Assembly: GCA_015060625.1 (NCBI GenBank)
Contig: SUYC01000007.1
Span: forward strand, 62,001 to 126,000
Length of the DNA stretch: 64,000 bases
From: Xylanibacter ruminicola
Lineage (GTDB): Bacteria > Bacteroidota > Bacteroidia > Bacteroidales > Bacteroidaceae
Direction of reading: 5' to 3'
Shown here: positions 26,561 through 34,897 of the stretch, piece after piece
Numbering within the stretch: position 1 is the first letter of the stretch
Layout of the letters: every line of letters begins with the position of its first letter
Made by a program: the position numbers and the translations under genes
Notes under the pieces: model-generated
What the model saw: the letters and a program-made list of their open reading frames with translations, nothing else
The model's database searches: none
What the model was told of the DNA's origin: nothing

Positions 26561-27675
26561 GAGTTTTGTATGTAAACGATGCGATAGCGATATGGGGTGG
26601 TCTAGAGCGTATACTTGTTGAAAAAGCAAACTATTTGACTAATCATTATGGTTATGATGTTGCGATTGTTACCTCAGAACAGGGAGAACATAAAGTTCCA
26701 TATAGTATAAGTCCTCAGATTTATTTAAAGGATTTGGGAATCAGATTTCATCAACAGTATAATTATCGTGGTATTAAACGTTTCTTTAAATACTTTAAAT
26801 TGCATCGGAGTTACCTTGCTCATTTACGCAAAATGATTAATGAATTCCAGCCAGATGTAATAGTAGTCATGCGAGTTGAATTGGTTTCTGATGTTTTGAA
26901 GGTTAAGGGTGCTATTCCTCTAATTTTTGAATCTCATGCATGTTGCAAATGTGATTTGTTTGAAGGTTATGGCTTTTGGCGACGGATACATTATTCTTGG
27001 CACATTTATCAAGCTAGTAAGGCTGATACTATCGTCGCATTAACCAATCGCGATGCGGCTGATTGGAGGAACTATTCAAAAAAGGTTCAGATAATCCCCA
27101 ATATGGTAAACCTTAACAAATCAAATAGATATAGTTTGCATGAATCTAAGGAAATTCTGTTTGTTGGACGCCTTTCTAAGCAGAAAAATATTGATGGCTT
27201 ATTAAGGATATGGGAAATCGTTTCTAATAGATTCCCCAAATGGAGTCTACATATATATGGTGAGGGAGACGAAGAAACTGCACTCATGAAAAGTATTTCT
27301 TCTACTAATGGAAATGTCGTTTTGCATAAACCAATTTCTAATCTTGATGACATATATATAAATAGTTCTATGCTTTTGCTTACATCTATATACGAACCAT
27401 TTGGTTTGGTTATGCCTGAAGCTATGAGCTATGGCCTTCCAGTAGTGGCTTTCAATTGTCCATATGGACCATCAGATATCATTTCGGATGGCTTAGATGG
27501 CTTTTTGATAAAAGAAGGAGACATTTATGCATTCGCTCACAAAGTTTGTTTATTAATAGAGAATAGACAATTACGTATGCAAATGGGTGTAAATGCAATA
27601 AAATCGTCTCAAAGATATTTACCCGATAATATTATGCTTTATTGGAAAAATTTGTTTGAAAAATATCTAAAATAA
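26557..27675 (+). CDS. Glycosyltransferase family 4
   Basis: A 372-residue GT4 enzyme ('VLYVNDAIAIWGGLERILVEKANYLTNHYGYDVAIVTSEQGEH'; 'LLLTSIYEPFGLVMPEAMSYGLPVVAFNCPYGPSDIISDGLDGFLI'). The 'G-GLER' loop and the E-x7-E motif (with 'EPFGLVMPE') are in place. It is related to but more distant from the GT4 at 23460. The last gene of the rightward group; its stop lies inside the end of the convergent fucosyltransferase gene (9-bp overlap). Confidence 0.9.
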   Translation: MRVLYVNDAIAIWGGLERILVEKANYLTNHYGYDVAIVTSEQGEHKVPYSISPQIYLKDLGIRFHQQYNYRGIKRFFKYFKLHRSYLAHLRKMINEFQPDVIVVMRVELVSDVLKVKGAIPLIFESHACCKCDLFEGYGFWRRIHYSWHIYQASKADTIVALTNRDAADWRNYSKKVQIIPNMVNLNKSNRYSLHESKEILFVGRLSKQKNIDGLLRIWEIVSNRFPKWSLHIYGEGDEETALMKSISSTNGNVVLHKPISNLDDIYINSSMLLLTSIYEPFGLVMPEAMSYGLPVVAFNCPYGPSDIISDGLDGFLIKEGDIYAFAHKVCLLIENRQLRMQMGVNAIKSSQRYLPDNIMLYWKNLFEKYLK

Positions 27676-28500
27676 AATCCATTGTTCTGGTTGTGGATTA
27701 AAAAAAAAGATTTTTTGATCACATATTTTGGGAGCAATAATAATTCTTTCTTGATATGTGTTTAGCCAAGCTCCCCACCAGCTAAAAGTGCTGTTGGCAA
27801 TAATGTTATGCCTGCATTTGCTCATTAAAAACATGTCCTTATATGAATCTTCTCCTTTATTATGATCTATTATTTTATAATGTTTGATATTCATTTGTGA
27901 GGCTAATAATTCTGCTTCGTTTATGTCGTCTGAGAAAATAAAGTAATATGGATCATCGATTTTATTCTCAATGTATTTTATTGCTTTTTCGTAATAATCT
28001 CTGTTTAATATCGTCATGCCGAATTGTGAATAATCTCCTCTTCGGATGTGAAGAGATACTGAGTTGCAGGTTTGTAACAGTAAAGCTAAATTTTGGTTCT
28101 TATTATCTATTCCTTGGAACGTAAATGTTTTGTGTACATCCTCTTTGATATTTGCGAAATATTTTTCATTTTGCCAATATCCATAATAATAAAGGGATAA
28201 AGAATCTGAAAATTGCTTATTATATCTGAGATTGTCTTTTTTTATGATGCCCAAAGGATCGTAGTGGTCTAATATTCGTAACCACTTCATATGTAGGCCT
28301 TGTTTGTTAATACAATTTTCTTTGATACCGAATACTTTTTCAAGTTCGTATCCATTATGCATCTTCCAATTGTATTTATTCCAATAGTCATAATATGAAA
28401 TATCTAACTTTACATTTATGCCTTTTGTTCTAAGTGCAAGCACAAACGCGTATTGAAACATTTGATTTCCTAAACCACCAGTAATAATAACTTTCTTCAT
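27667..28500 (-). CDS. Alpha-1,2-fucosyltransferase-like protein, GT11
   Basis: A 277-residue GT11 enzyme with 'KVIITGGLGNQMFQYAFVLALRTKG' at the N-terminus, the GDP-fucose binding 'VSLHIRRGDY' (H-x-R-R-G-D) and 'NIIANSTFSWWGAWLN' near the C-terminus. It probably transfers fucose, or a related GDP-sugar, to the glycan. No GDP-fucose synthesis genes are in this window. Start ATG at 28498-28500; the extension to 28521 is rejected because it enters the -7 box. Strongly AT-rich. Confidence 0.92.
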   Translation of the reverse strand: MKKVIITGGLGNQMFQYAFVLALRTKGINVKLDISYYDYWNKYNWKMHNGYELEKVFGIKENCINKQGLHMKWLRILDHYDPLGIIKKDNLRYNKQFSDSLSLYYYGYWQNEKYFANIKEDVHKTFTFQGIDNKNQNLALLLQTCNSVSLHIRRGDYSQFGMTILNRDYYEKAIKYIENKIDDPYYFIFSDDINEAELLASQMNIKHYKIIDHNKGEDSYKDMFLMSKCRHNIIANSTFSWWGAWLNTYQERIIIAPKICDQKIFFFNPQPEQWILF

Positions 28501-28518
28501 AGCTCTATGTTTTGATGA

Positions 28519-28526
28519 CAAAGATA
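28519..28526 (-). promoter_or_regulatory. -7 box for the GT11 gene
   Basis: TATCTTTG on the minus strand with CCAA at 28546-28549 as -33, 18 bp before the ATG. Confidence 0.7.
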
Positions 28527-28557
28527 CAACAATATGATGATTTTTCCAAATACTTTC

Positions 28558-29556
28558 TTATTTTTTTTGTTTTCCAAAAAGAATAGGACATTCTTCCCTG
28601 TTGAAGATAATTGGTAACAACAACACTTCTATGATGAATGCTATGGTTATACATTCATACCAATCGTAGGCGATGTTTGATGTGCTTATACTTTTCTTAA
28701 CAAGGAAATCGATGATGCCAATCATCATGCGGTGGAGGCCAAAGATGAGCATGGTGCCGATGGAGATGAGAGTGATGATGCGGCTCTTGATGCTGTTGAG
28801 CGATTTTGAAAGGTATATGAATGCATAAACCGATACGAAGTTTACCACATAATATAAAATAATGTGGAATACGAATCTGTCTTCGTTGATATGCCAATAG
28901 AATAAGATGAGGCTGAGGAGTAGGGTTGAACCGCCGATTGCTATATCTTTTCGTAGATTTAGTGTTTGGAGAAAACCTTTCTGTTGGAAGAGGTTGCCCA
29001 TGAAGAAGAAACATAGGCAACGTATCAGTCCGTGATAGGTGATATATGGGGCGTAGTGATAATACTTGTTGGCGCCATAGAGGATCATGGTGATGACGGA
29101 AAGTATCAGCATGATGGTTTTGCCGTGTTTGTTCTTATTGAGTACATCTGTCAGTATGTGCATGAGGAATAGGGCTATCAAGAACCAAGTTACACCATTC
29201 AACTCGCAGGAGAAATTGCTGTTTAGTTGGCCAAGCATAGTGCCAACAATAGGCTTTACGGCATCCCCGCAGGTTATGCCGCCATGCTCTATGTAGAATT
29301 TGGCTGCCCAATAGGGGTAATATATTACATTATATATAATATAAGGTATTAAGAGGGCATAGCCATATTTCTTGGCTGACTCTTTGATTGTTAGGTTTTT
29401 CTTCTTGAGATAACCTGATACAAAGAAAAACGTGGAGAGGATAACTGAGGCTAGATATTGCAGATAAAAGGTGTCTTCTTGTTGGGGTAGGTGGCAGAAT
29501 ACCACTACCGTCATGCAGAATGCTTTAGCCCAATCTATCCAATTAATTCGGTTCAT
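28558..29556 (-). CDS. Acyltransferase-3 family membrane protein
   Basis: A 332-residue protein with about 10 hydrophobic helices and the family's N-terminal catalytic region ('INWIDWAKAFCMTVVVFCHL', with the conserved His at residue 22). Such proteins transfer acetyl or other acyl groups to surface polysaccharides across the inner membrane. It is divergent from another acyltransferase-3 gene, from which it is separated by only 61 bp of face-to-face promoters. It is one of four acyltransferase-3 genes in the window. Its middle part has a GC-richer stretch (around 28.7-29.0 kb) than its ends. Confidence 0.87.
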   Translation of the reverse strand: MNRINWIDWAKAFCMTVVVFCHLPQQEDTFYLQYLASVILSTFFFVSGYLKKKNLTIKESAKKYGYALLIPYIIYNVIYYPYWAAKFYIEHGGITCGDAVKPIVGTMLGQLNSNFSCELNGVTWFLIALFLMHILTDVLNKNKHGKTIMLILSVITMILYGANKYYHYAPYITYHGLIRCLCFFFMGNLFQQKGFLQTLNLRKDIAIGGSTLLLSLILFYWHINEDRFVFHIILYYVVNFVSVYAFIYLSKSLNSIKSRIITLISIGTMLIFGLHRMMIGIIDFLVKKSISTSNIAYDWYECITIAFIIEVLLLPIIFNREECPILFGKQKK

Positions 29557-29558
29557 GT

Positions 29559-29611
29559 TGCAAAATTACGAAAAAATATCCATATTGTGAATTCTTTTTC
29601 GTAATTTTGCA
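29559..29611. promoter_or_regulatory. Divergent near-leaderless promoters with 17-bp inverted repeat
   Basis: TGCAAAATTACGAAAAA (29559-29575) and its exact reverse complement (29595-29611) are separated by 19 bp. Each arm contains a TAATTTTG box (minus 29561-29568, plus 29602-29609). The boxes lie only 4 and 8 nt from the two start codons. Confidence 0.8.
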
Positions 29612-29617
29612 CAGAAT

Positions 29618-30631
29618 ATGGCAAAACAAAGGATTGAATACATTGATGCGATGCGAGGATTTACGATGATTCTCGTGGTATTTGCACATGTTTGTCATTT
29701 CTGTTTGGGCGATTCTAGGATGGGCTATAATGCAGTGTTTATCCTATTTCGATTGCCTTGTTTTTTTATGATTAGTGGGTTGTTGTTTGAGTCTGTGTCC
29801 CAACGTCCGTTTAAGGAGGTCGCTAAACATAAAGCCATGGTTCAACTGTTGCCAACCTTTATATTCCTGCTGATTTTGGCACCGCCACCAGAGTTTTTTC
29901 ATCAGTTGGGTGCGGTTAAAGGCGGATATTGGTTTACTTTTGCATTATTTGAGTTTTTCATTCTCTATATGCTGATGGTTAGGGCTAGTAGGAGGCTGAC
30001 TCCCATATTTGCGATTGCACTAACCTTGGCTTCTTTTATCTATTCACGTTATTATTATAGTATTCGAACGTCGGCAGATGAATGGCTGTTGATGGTTATG
30101 GACTTTCTTGGATTCTTGAGCGTTATCACCTGGCGCTTTTTTATATTCTTCTATTTGGGAACATGGATAAGACGTCACTTTGATGCCTTTATTCGATGGA
30201 CGAGCAAACCTATTGTGATAGGGCTGATAACTGTAGCGTTTTTCTTGATTGCTTCTACATCACATCATGATCATCTACTATTTGAGATTTTTCGATTCTA
30301 TGGTGGTGGCGTCACAGGTATGATTATGGTGTTTACATTCTTCCGCTTGTCTGCTTCGTGGCTTAAGCGATGGCATATTTCAAAGCCCTTGCAATATGTT
30401 GGAACTCGAACACTTGATGTCTATCTGCTGCATTTCTTCTTTTTGCCGCGCTTTTTGATGGCTTATGCAGCCCAATTGGCTGCGTATAATAGCCGTTTCG
30501 TTGAGTTTTGGGTGATACTTGCTGTATCACTCGTTGTGCTGGCGCTAACATTGGCTGCAAGCTATGTTATTCGTCTCAGTCCTTTCTTGGGACATTATCT
30601 GTTTGGGGTAAAGTACGATAAAACGGCCTAA
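29618..30631 (+). CDS. Acyltransferase-3 family membrane protein
   Basis: A 337-residue multi-pass protein with 'IEYIDAMRGFTMILVVFAHV' at the N-terminus (the R..H acyltransferase-3 signature) and about 10 hydrophobic segments. Its base composition is closer to the housekeeping genes than its divergent neighbour, so the two are probably not recent duplicates. Role inferred: O-acylation of a glycan or lipid. Its stop overlaps the convergent NTP_transf_5 gene by 4 bp. Confidence 0.87.
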   Translation: MAKQRIEYIDAMRGFTMILVVFAHVCHFCLGDSRMGYNAVFILFRLPCFFMISGLLFESVSQRPFKEVAKHKAMVQLLPTFIFLLILAPPPEFFHQLGAVKGGYWFTFALFEFFILYMLMVRASRRLTPIFAIALTLASFIYSRYYYSIRTSADEWLLMVMDFLGFLSVITWRFFIFFYLGTWIRRHFDAFIRWTSKPIVIGLITVAFFLIASTSHHDHLLFEIFRFYGGGVTGMIMVFTFFRLSASWLKRWHISKPLQYVGTRTLDVYLLHFFFLPRFLMAYAAQLAAYNSRFVEFWVILAVSLVVLALTLAASYVIRLSPFLGHYLFGVKYDKTA

Positions 30632-31545
30632 GTCAGATTGTGCCAGGTATAATGCCAAAGTTTGTGCCACCAGTTATGGAAGGTAAAACCGTCACCCATC
30701 ATCACGCCTAGAATATACTGGCCTTCTTCCTCCAATGGCTCAACGGGCATGTGGTTCGTGTCCAAATTAAATATCTCTTTCATCAACCACATGATACCTT
30801 GTGAAAAACGCGTCAATCCTAATTCTTTAATCTCACCATCAATAGTATTTTGTGAGAATTGGAACTGTTTACTTCTGCCATCACCAAAACGGAGTACATA
30901 GAACAGGTCCATGAGGTTGCGCATCTGTAAACGCTTCTCTAAAAATAAGTTATACAGATGAACAATCTGAAGAACAATCGTCATGGCATGCGAGGGTACA
31001 GTCAGTTCGCCTGCTTTGCGAAACATCAGGTCGTTGTTCTGCAACATCCATTTTTCGAGTCGGGTGTTACGTTGAGATGATTTGCCTGCGTGCAGTTCGG
31101 TATGTATGCGTACATTGATGTCGGCCCATTGGTTCAGGTCAACCTGATTCTTATAGCCGAATACATAGAGATCAACCCCCTTGGTATAGCGAAGTGGTTG
31201 TAGCTCACGGTCGTAGAAACGAACCAAGCCAGGTCCAGTAACAACTGATGAACGTAGATGGTGTGAATGTAGCTCTTCTTGTAGCGTAACCAGTCTGCGA
31301 CTCCTGCCGCGATTTTGTTCTTTTGTTTTCTCTGCCTCAGCCATCCAGTCGAGCGATAACTCTTGTGGAGGCACCAGGCCGTAGTCGAATAGTTTGGTGA
31401 TACCATGATAACAGATACCTGTAACAGCGTGACGCTTGGCCAGTTCAAAAAATAACTTCCATTCATGGGGCTCAGGAAAGCGGCTAACACAATCCAACTG
31501 TCCCACAGAAGCTTGCATTAACTCAAAAAATAATTTTCTGATCAT
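30628..31545 (-). CDS. Nucleotidyltransferase family protein (NTP_transf_5-like)
   Basis: A 305-residue cytosolic protein resembling the uncharacterised nucleotidyltransferase family PF14907, common near Bacteroidetes polysaccharide genes. Visible features are the helical N-terminus 'LFFELAKRHAVTGICYHGITKL' and a core 'GPGLVRFYDRELQPLRYTKGVDLYVFG', where 'KGVDLYV' would be the position of the Asp pair of a nucleotidyltransferase; the usual D-x-D is not clear here, so activity is uncertain. It overlaps the downstream permease gene by 4 bp, suggesting co-transcription of permease, ATPase and this gene in one leftward unit. Confidence 0.7.
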   Translation of the reverse strand: MIRKLFFELMQASVGQLDCVSRFPEPHEWKLFFELAKRHAVTGICYHGITKLFDYGLVPPQELSLDWMAEAEKTKEQNRGRSRRLVTLQEELHSHHLRSSVVTGPGLVRFYDRELQPLRYTKGVDLYVFGYKNQVDLNQWADINVRIHTELHAGKSSQRNTRLEKWMLQNNDLMFRKAGELTVPSHAMTIVLQIVHLYNLFLEKRLQMRNLMDLFYVLRFGDGRSKQFQFSQNTIDGEIKELGLTRFSQGIMWLMKEIFNLDTNHMPVEPLEEEGQYILGVMMGDGFTFHNWWHKLWHYTWHNLT

Positions 31546-32288
31546 GATAATAGATTCATGTACTTAATGATAAGCAATGTGATTCCGAGTGCCAATACCG
31601 ATGAGGCGATACAGCCAAGTACGGCGTATAACATCATCGCAAAAGCATTGATGGGGGCAAATCCGCCCAGTAGCATTCCACAGAATAAAAGGGGGAGAGA
31701 GACTAATGCCAATGCAGAAAGGTTGGCGATAGTGGGTGAAAGGATGGCTAACAGACTGGTGCGTATAAAGGGCATCAATGCCTGCCACTGCGAAGCACCA
31801 TTGCCGAGCAGAAAATCATATTGGCCGCGATTGCGCTGCAACATCGTCACAAAATTGTTGATACCTCTTACTAGCATGGATGCTGAATGGCCTAATAGTA
31901 CAGCCATGACTGGTAAAAACCAACGGGCTGATATGTGGTCAATAGGCAGTACTGCTACTAATAGCCATAGTCCAACTAACAGTGTGCCTCCAAAAAGTCC
32001 AGTACTTGCAGGAAACAGATACTGCAAGATGGTGAGTTTGCATTTGGTGATGACAAGGAATCCTGCCCATACAGCCATCACCAAAAGCCATCCTATCGAT
32101 AGCCAGATGTTGTCAACCTTATATACGGCCCACACAATCAGCGAAAAGATAAGTAACTGTATAAACCCTTTCGTTAACGCCGTGGCAAATGGCTTCATGG
32201 AAGGGCGGTCTAACAAATAAAGGGCTCCCAAAGGCAGTATTAATAACAATAGTGCTAAAATGGTATGTAGTATCAATGTTGTAGTCAT
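31542..32288 (-). CDS. ABC transporter permease, FetB/UPF0014-like
   Basis: A 248-residue membrane protein with about 7 hydrophobic segments and the family's conserved C-terminal half ('MPFIRTSLLAILSPTIANLSALALVSLPLLFCGMLLGGFAPINAFAMMLYAVLGCIASS'). It belongs to the FetB/YbbM family, whose E. coli member takes part in iron export/homeostasis. The ATPase gene immediately upstream overlaps by 4 bp, matching the FetA-FetB arrangement. The substrate in this organism is inferred only. Confidence 0.82.
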   Translation of the reverse strand: MTTTLILHTILALLLLILPLGALYLLDRPSMKPFATALTKGFIQLLIFSLIVWAVYKVDNIWLSIGWLLVMAVWAGFLVITKCKLTILQYLFPASTGLFGGTLLVGLWLLVAVLPIDHISARWFLPVMAVLLGHSASMLVRGINNFVTMLQRNRGQYDFLLGNGASQWQALMPFIRTSLLAILSPTIANLSALALVSLPLLFCGMLLGGFAPINAFAMMLYAVLGCIASSVLALGITLLIIKYMNLLS

Positions 32289-32887
32289 ATCTGAAACTGG
32301 TTTAAATCAATTACATGATGGGCATATGCTATGAGTTGCGGGTTTCTGCTGGCAATCAATACGCATTTGCCTTGCGCTGCTTGCTGTTGGAGCAACTGCA
32401 GCATCTGGGGTGTTAGCTCTGGTGAGAGATGCGATGCCGGTTCGTCTGCTACCAGAATAGGTTTGTCTGTCGCATCTGCTATAGTGATACTCGCTAAACG
32501 GAGCACCTCTTCAGGGGATAACGGCTCTGTCTCAGGCATTTCTGCTATTGATGGCAACTCGCCATTCCAAACACCGTACTCGTCGGGTTCAACCTGCATG
32601 GGTTGTGGTTGGTATAGCTGATTGCGTAACAGGTGGATATGCTGAGGCAGGTAGCACATAATCTTACGAAATGCAGGGGCCGATTGAACAGTTAGCAGTT
32701 CTCCGTCAACACTCACAAATCCTTCGGTGACAGGCAGAAATCCCATCAGCGTACGCAGAAAGGTGGTCTTACCCGAACCTTCTGGACCCGTGATGCAAGT
32801 AATCTTTCCGTCGTTAGCTATAAAGGACAAGTTCTTAACCAAAACTTTCCCAGGAACGGCTATTGTAGCGTCTTTAACCTCTAACAT
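32285..32887 (-). CDS. ABC transporter ATPase with degenerate signature and H-loop
   Basis: A 200-residue ABC ATPase. Walker A 'GPEGSGKTT' (34-42), a Q-loop Gln (~82, 'YLPQH') and Walker B 'ILVADEP' (144-150) are intact. The ABC signature LSGGQ is replaced by 'LSPEE' (123-127), and the switch His expected near residue 180 is absent ('LIASRNPQ'). It is paired with the FetB-like permease by a 4-bp overlap. Start ATG at 32885-32887 is preferred over the track's 32905, which lies in the promoter. Either this is a low-activity ATPase or the subfamily tolerates these losses. Confidence 0.82.
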   Translation of the reverse strand: MLEVKDATIAVPGKVLVKNLSFIANDGKITCITGPEGSGKTTFLRTLMGFLPVTEGFVSVDGELLTVQSAPAFRKIMCYLPQHIHLLRNQLYQPQPMQVEPDEYGVWNGELPSIAEMPETEPLSPEEVLRLASITIADATDKPILVADEPASHLSPELTPQMLQLLQQQAAQGKCVLIASRNPQLIAYAHHVIDLNQFQI

Positions 32888-32902
32888 AATAAATTGTTTG
32901 TG

Positions 32903-32910
32903 CAAAAATA
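32903..32910 (-). promoter_or_regulatory. -7 box for the FetAB-like operon
   Basis: TATTTTTG on the minus strand, followed by CAC, 15 bp before the ATPase ATG. Confidence 0.65.
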
Positions 32911-32953
32911 CAAAAAAATCTCATCATGCCATCAGTTATTACTCATTTTTTTG

Positions 32954-32961
32954 TAACTTTG
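32954..32961 (+). promoter_or_regulatory. -7 box for aguA
   Basis: TAACTTTG followed by CGCC, 10 nt before the ATG at 32972; the leader would be about 5 nt. Confidence 0.75.
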
Positions 32962-32971
32962 CGCCAAAATT

Positions 32972-34003
32972 ATGAGCATCGAAAAAAATAACTCAAAAAA
33001 ACAGTGGCGACTACCTGCAGAATGGGAGCCACAATCTATGGTGCAGCTAACATGGCCGCATGCAAAAACAGACTGGGCACCCATGCTCGATGAAATCACT
33101 GAGACTTACAAGGAAATGGCTGCCGCCATCTCAAGTCGCGAGGATCTTTTGGTCGTCGCCCCCGAAAGCTTTGACTCAACTCTCACTTCTCACCTCTCAC
33201 TTCTCACCTCGAACGACACTTGGGCGCGCGACCATGGTTTCATCACATTGATCGATGATCAAGGCAATGCCCGTTTATTGGATTTCTGTTTCAATGGTTG
33301 GGGTGAAAAGTTCGCCGCCAATCTTGATAATGCCATTAATAGGCATCTATTCGATGAGGGTAAAGTTCAGGGCGAATATGTAGATTGCTTGGATTTCGTG
33401 CTCGAAGGGGGCTCGATTGAGAGTGATGGTCAGGGTACCGTCTTTACCACCTCTTGCTGTTTGTTGGCTCCTCATCGTAATCAGCCGATGACGAAAGCTG
33501 AGATCGAGGCACGACTGAAGCGCGACCTTTGTGCTGAACGTGTGGTTTGGATCGACTATGGGCATCTGGTTGGTGATGATACCGATGGGCATATTGACAC
33601 CTTGGTACGCATTGCACCCAACGACACCTTATTATATATAGGGTGTGATGATGAGACTGATGAGCATTACGAAGATTTGAAGAAGATGGAGGAACAGCTC
33701 AAAACCTTCCGTACCATGGCTGGTAAACCATATAATTTGGTTAAGTTGCCTATGTCACGACCAATTTTTGATGAAGGCGAACGACTGCCTGCCACCTATG
33801 CAAATTATTTGATTATGAATGGTGCTGTTTTGGTGCCTACTTATAACCAGCCTGATCTTGATGCTGAGGCTATGAGATTGATAGGTGAGGCTCACGAGGG
33901 TAGAGAGGTTGTAGGCATCGATTGTAGAAGCATTATTAAGCAGCATGGTTCACTCCATTGTTGCACGATGCAATACCCAGCAGTAGTGAATAGTGAAAAG
34001 TGA
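32972..34003 (+). CDS. aguA: Agmatine deiminase
   Basis: A 343-residue member of the peptidyl-arginine-deiminase (PAD_porph)/agmatine deiminase family, converting agmatine to N-carbamoylputrescine. 'WRLPAEWEPQSMVQLTWPHAKTDW' at the N-terminus, 'NDTWARDHGFITL' (~residue 87), 'EGGSIESDGQGTVFTT', and the catalytic Cys330 in 'GSLHCCTMQYP' near the end are all present. The segment just before 'NDTWARDHG' ('STLTSHLSLLTS') is encoded by a heptanucleotide repeat (TCTCACY x4) and is probably an insert. A second, different heptamer repeat overlaps the stop codon. The next gene, aguB, catalyses the following step. Confidence 0.93.
   Translation: MSIEKNNSKKQWRLPAEWEPQSMVQLTWPHAKTDWAPMLDEITETYKEMAAAISSREDLLVVAPESFDSTLTSHLSLLTSNDTWARDHGFITLIDDQGNARLLDFCFNGWGEKFAANLDNAINRHLFDEGKVQGEYVDCLDFVLEGGSIESDGQGTVFTTSCCLLAPHRNQPMTKAEIEARLKRDLCAERVVWIDYGHLVGDDTDGHIDTLVRIAPNDTLLYIGCDDETDEHYEDLKKMEEQLKTFRTMAGKPYNLVKLPMSRPIFDEGERLPATYANYLIMNGAVLVPTYNQPDLDAEAMRLIGEAHEGREVVGIDCRSIIKQHGSLHCCTMQYPAVVNSEK
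33181..33208 (+). repeat. Heptamer repeat inside aguA
   Basis: TCTCACT, TCTCACC, TCTCACT, TCTCACC: four 7-bp units in a row with only the last base alternating (equivalently a 14-bp unit twice). It is in coding sequence just upstream of the codons for the conserved 'NDTWARDHG'. Confidence 0.9.
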
Positions 34004-34006
34004 AGA
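33986..34006 (+). repeat. Heptamer repeat at the aguA stop codon
   Basis: GTGAATA, GTGAAAA, GTGAAGA: three 7-bp units spanning the aguA stop (34001-34003) and the gap before aguB. Confidence 0.8.
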
Positions 34007-34012
34007 TAAAAT

Positions 34013-34897
34013 ATGAAGGAGTTAAGAGTAGGTTTTTTGCAGCAGCATAATACTGCTGACACCAAGGACAATATTCTGAGATTAGGCGAGGGTATTGCCG
34101 ATCTGGCAAAACGTGGTGCACAACTTATTGTACTGCAGGAGTTGCATAATACACTTTACTTCTGTCAGACGGAAGATGTGGATCTGTTCGATTTGGCCGA
34201 GACTATTCCTGGTCCATCTACCAAGTTTTACTGTGAGTTAGCAAAGAAACATGGCGTTGTTATCGTGGCTTCGTTGTTCGAGAAACGTGCGCCTGGTTTA
34301 TACCATAATACAGCTGTTGTCATCGAGAGCAATGGTGAGATTGCTGGTAAGTACCGTAAGATGCATATTCCCGATGATCCTGCTTATTACGAGAAATTCT
34401 ACTTTACGCCTGGTGATTTGGGATTCCATCCTATTCAAACATCGGTAGGCAAATTGGGCGTATTGGTTTGTTGGGATCAGTGGTACCCAGAGGCTGCCCG
34501 ACTGATGGCAATGCAAGGTGCCGAGATGTTAATCTATCCCACAGCTATTGGCTATGCCGAGAACGATACTCCCGAAGAGCAGCAGCGCCAACGTATGGCT
34601 TGGCAGACGGTGATGCGTGGTCATGCAGTGGCTAATGGTCTCCCTGTTGTTGCTGTTAATCGCGTGGGATTCGAACCCGATCCTTCTGGTCAGACAGGTG
34701 GCATCCAGTTCTGGGGAACCTCGTTTGTGGCAGGTCCTCAGGGTGAGATTATCTATGAAGCTTCAACAGATGATGAAGAGAGCATCATCGTAGAGATGGA
34801 TATGGATCGCTCAGAACAGGTGCGCCGTTGGTGGCCATTCCTTCGCGATCGTCGTATCGATGCCTACGGAGATATAACTAAGCGCTTCATCGACTAA
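34013..34897 (+). CDS. aguB: N-carbamoylputrescine amidase
   Basis: A 294-residue nitrilase-superfamily carbon-nitrogen hydrolase that releases putrescine from N-carbamoylputrescine. The catalytic triad is visible as Glu43 ('VLQELHN'), Lys116 ('KYRKMHIPDDP') and Cys153 ('VLVCWDQWYPEAAR'). 'FGTSFV'-type C-terminal sequence ('QFWGTSFVAGPQGEIIYEAS') agrees with AguB. It follows aguA by 9 bp, giving the two-step agmatine-to-putrescine pathway in one operon. An arginine decarboxylase is not in the window. Confidence 0.94.
   Translation: MKELRVGFLQQHNTADTKDNILRLGEGIADLAKRGAQLIVLQELHNTLYFCQTEDVDLFDLAETIPGPSTKFYCELAKKHGVVIVASLFEKRAPGLYHNTAVVIESNGEIAGKYRKMHIPDDPAYYEKFYFTPGDLGFHPIQTSVGKLGVLVCWDQWYPEAARLMAMQGAEMLIYPTAIGYAENDTPEEQQRQRMAWQTVMRGHAVANGLPVVAVNRVGFEPDPSGQTGGIQFWGTSFVAGPQGEIIYEASTDDEESIIVEMDMDRSEQVRRWWPFLRDRRIDAYGDITKRFID

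Noticed and set aside
34668-34684. GGGATTCGAACCCGATC looks like the T-arm of a tRNA on the opposite strand.
   Set aside because: It lies in the intact aguB frame (encoding 'VGFEPDP') and no acceptor, D or anticodon stems can be found around it.
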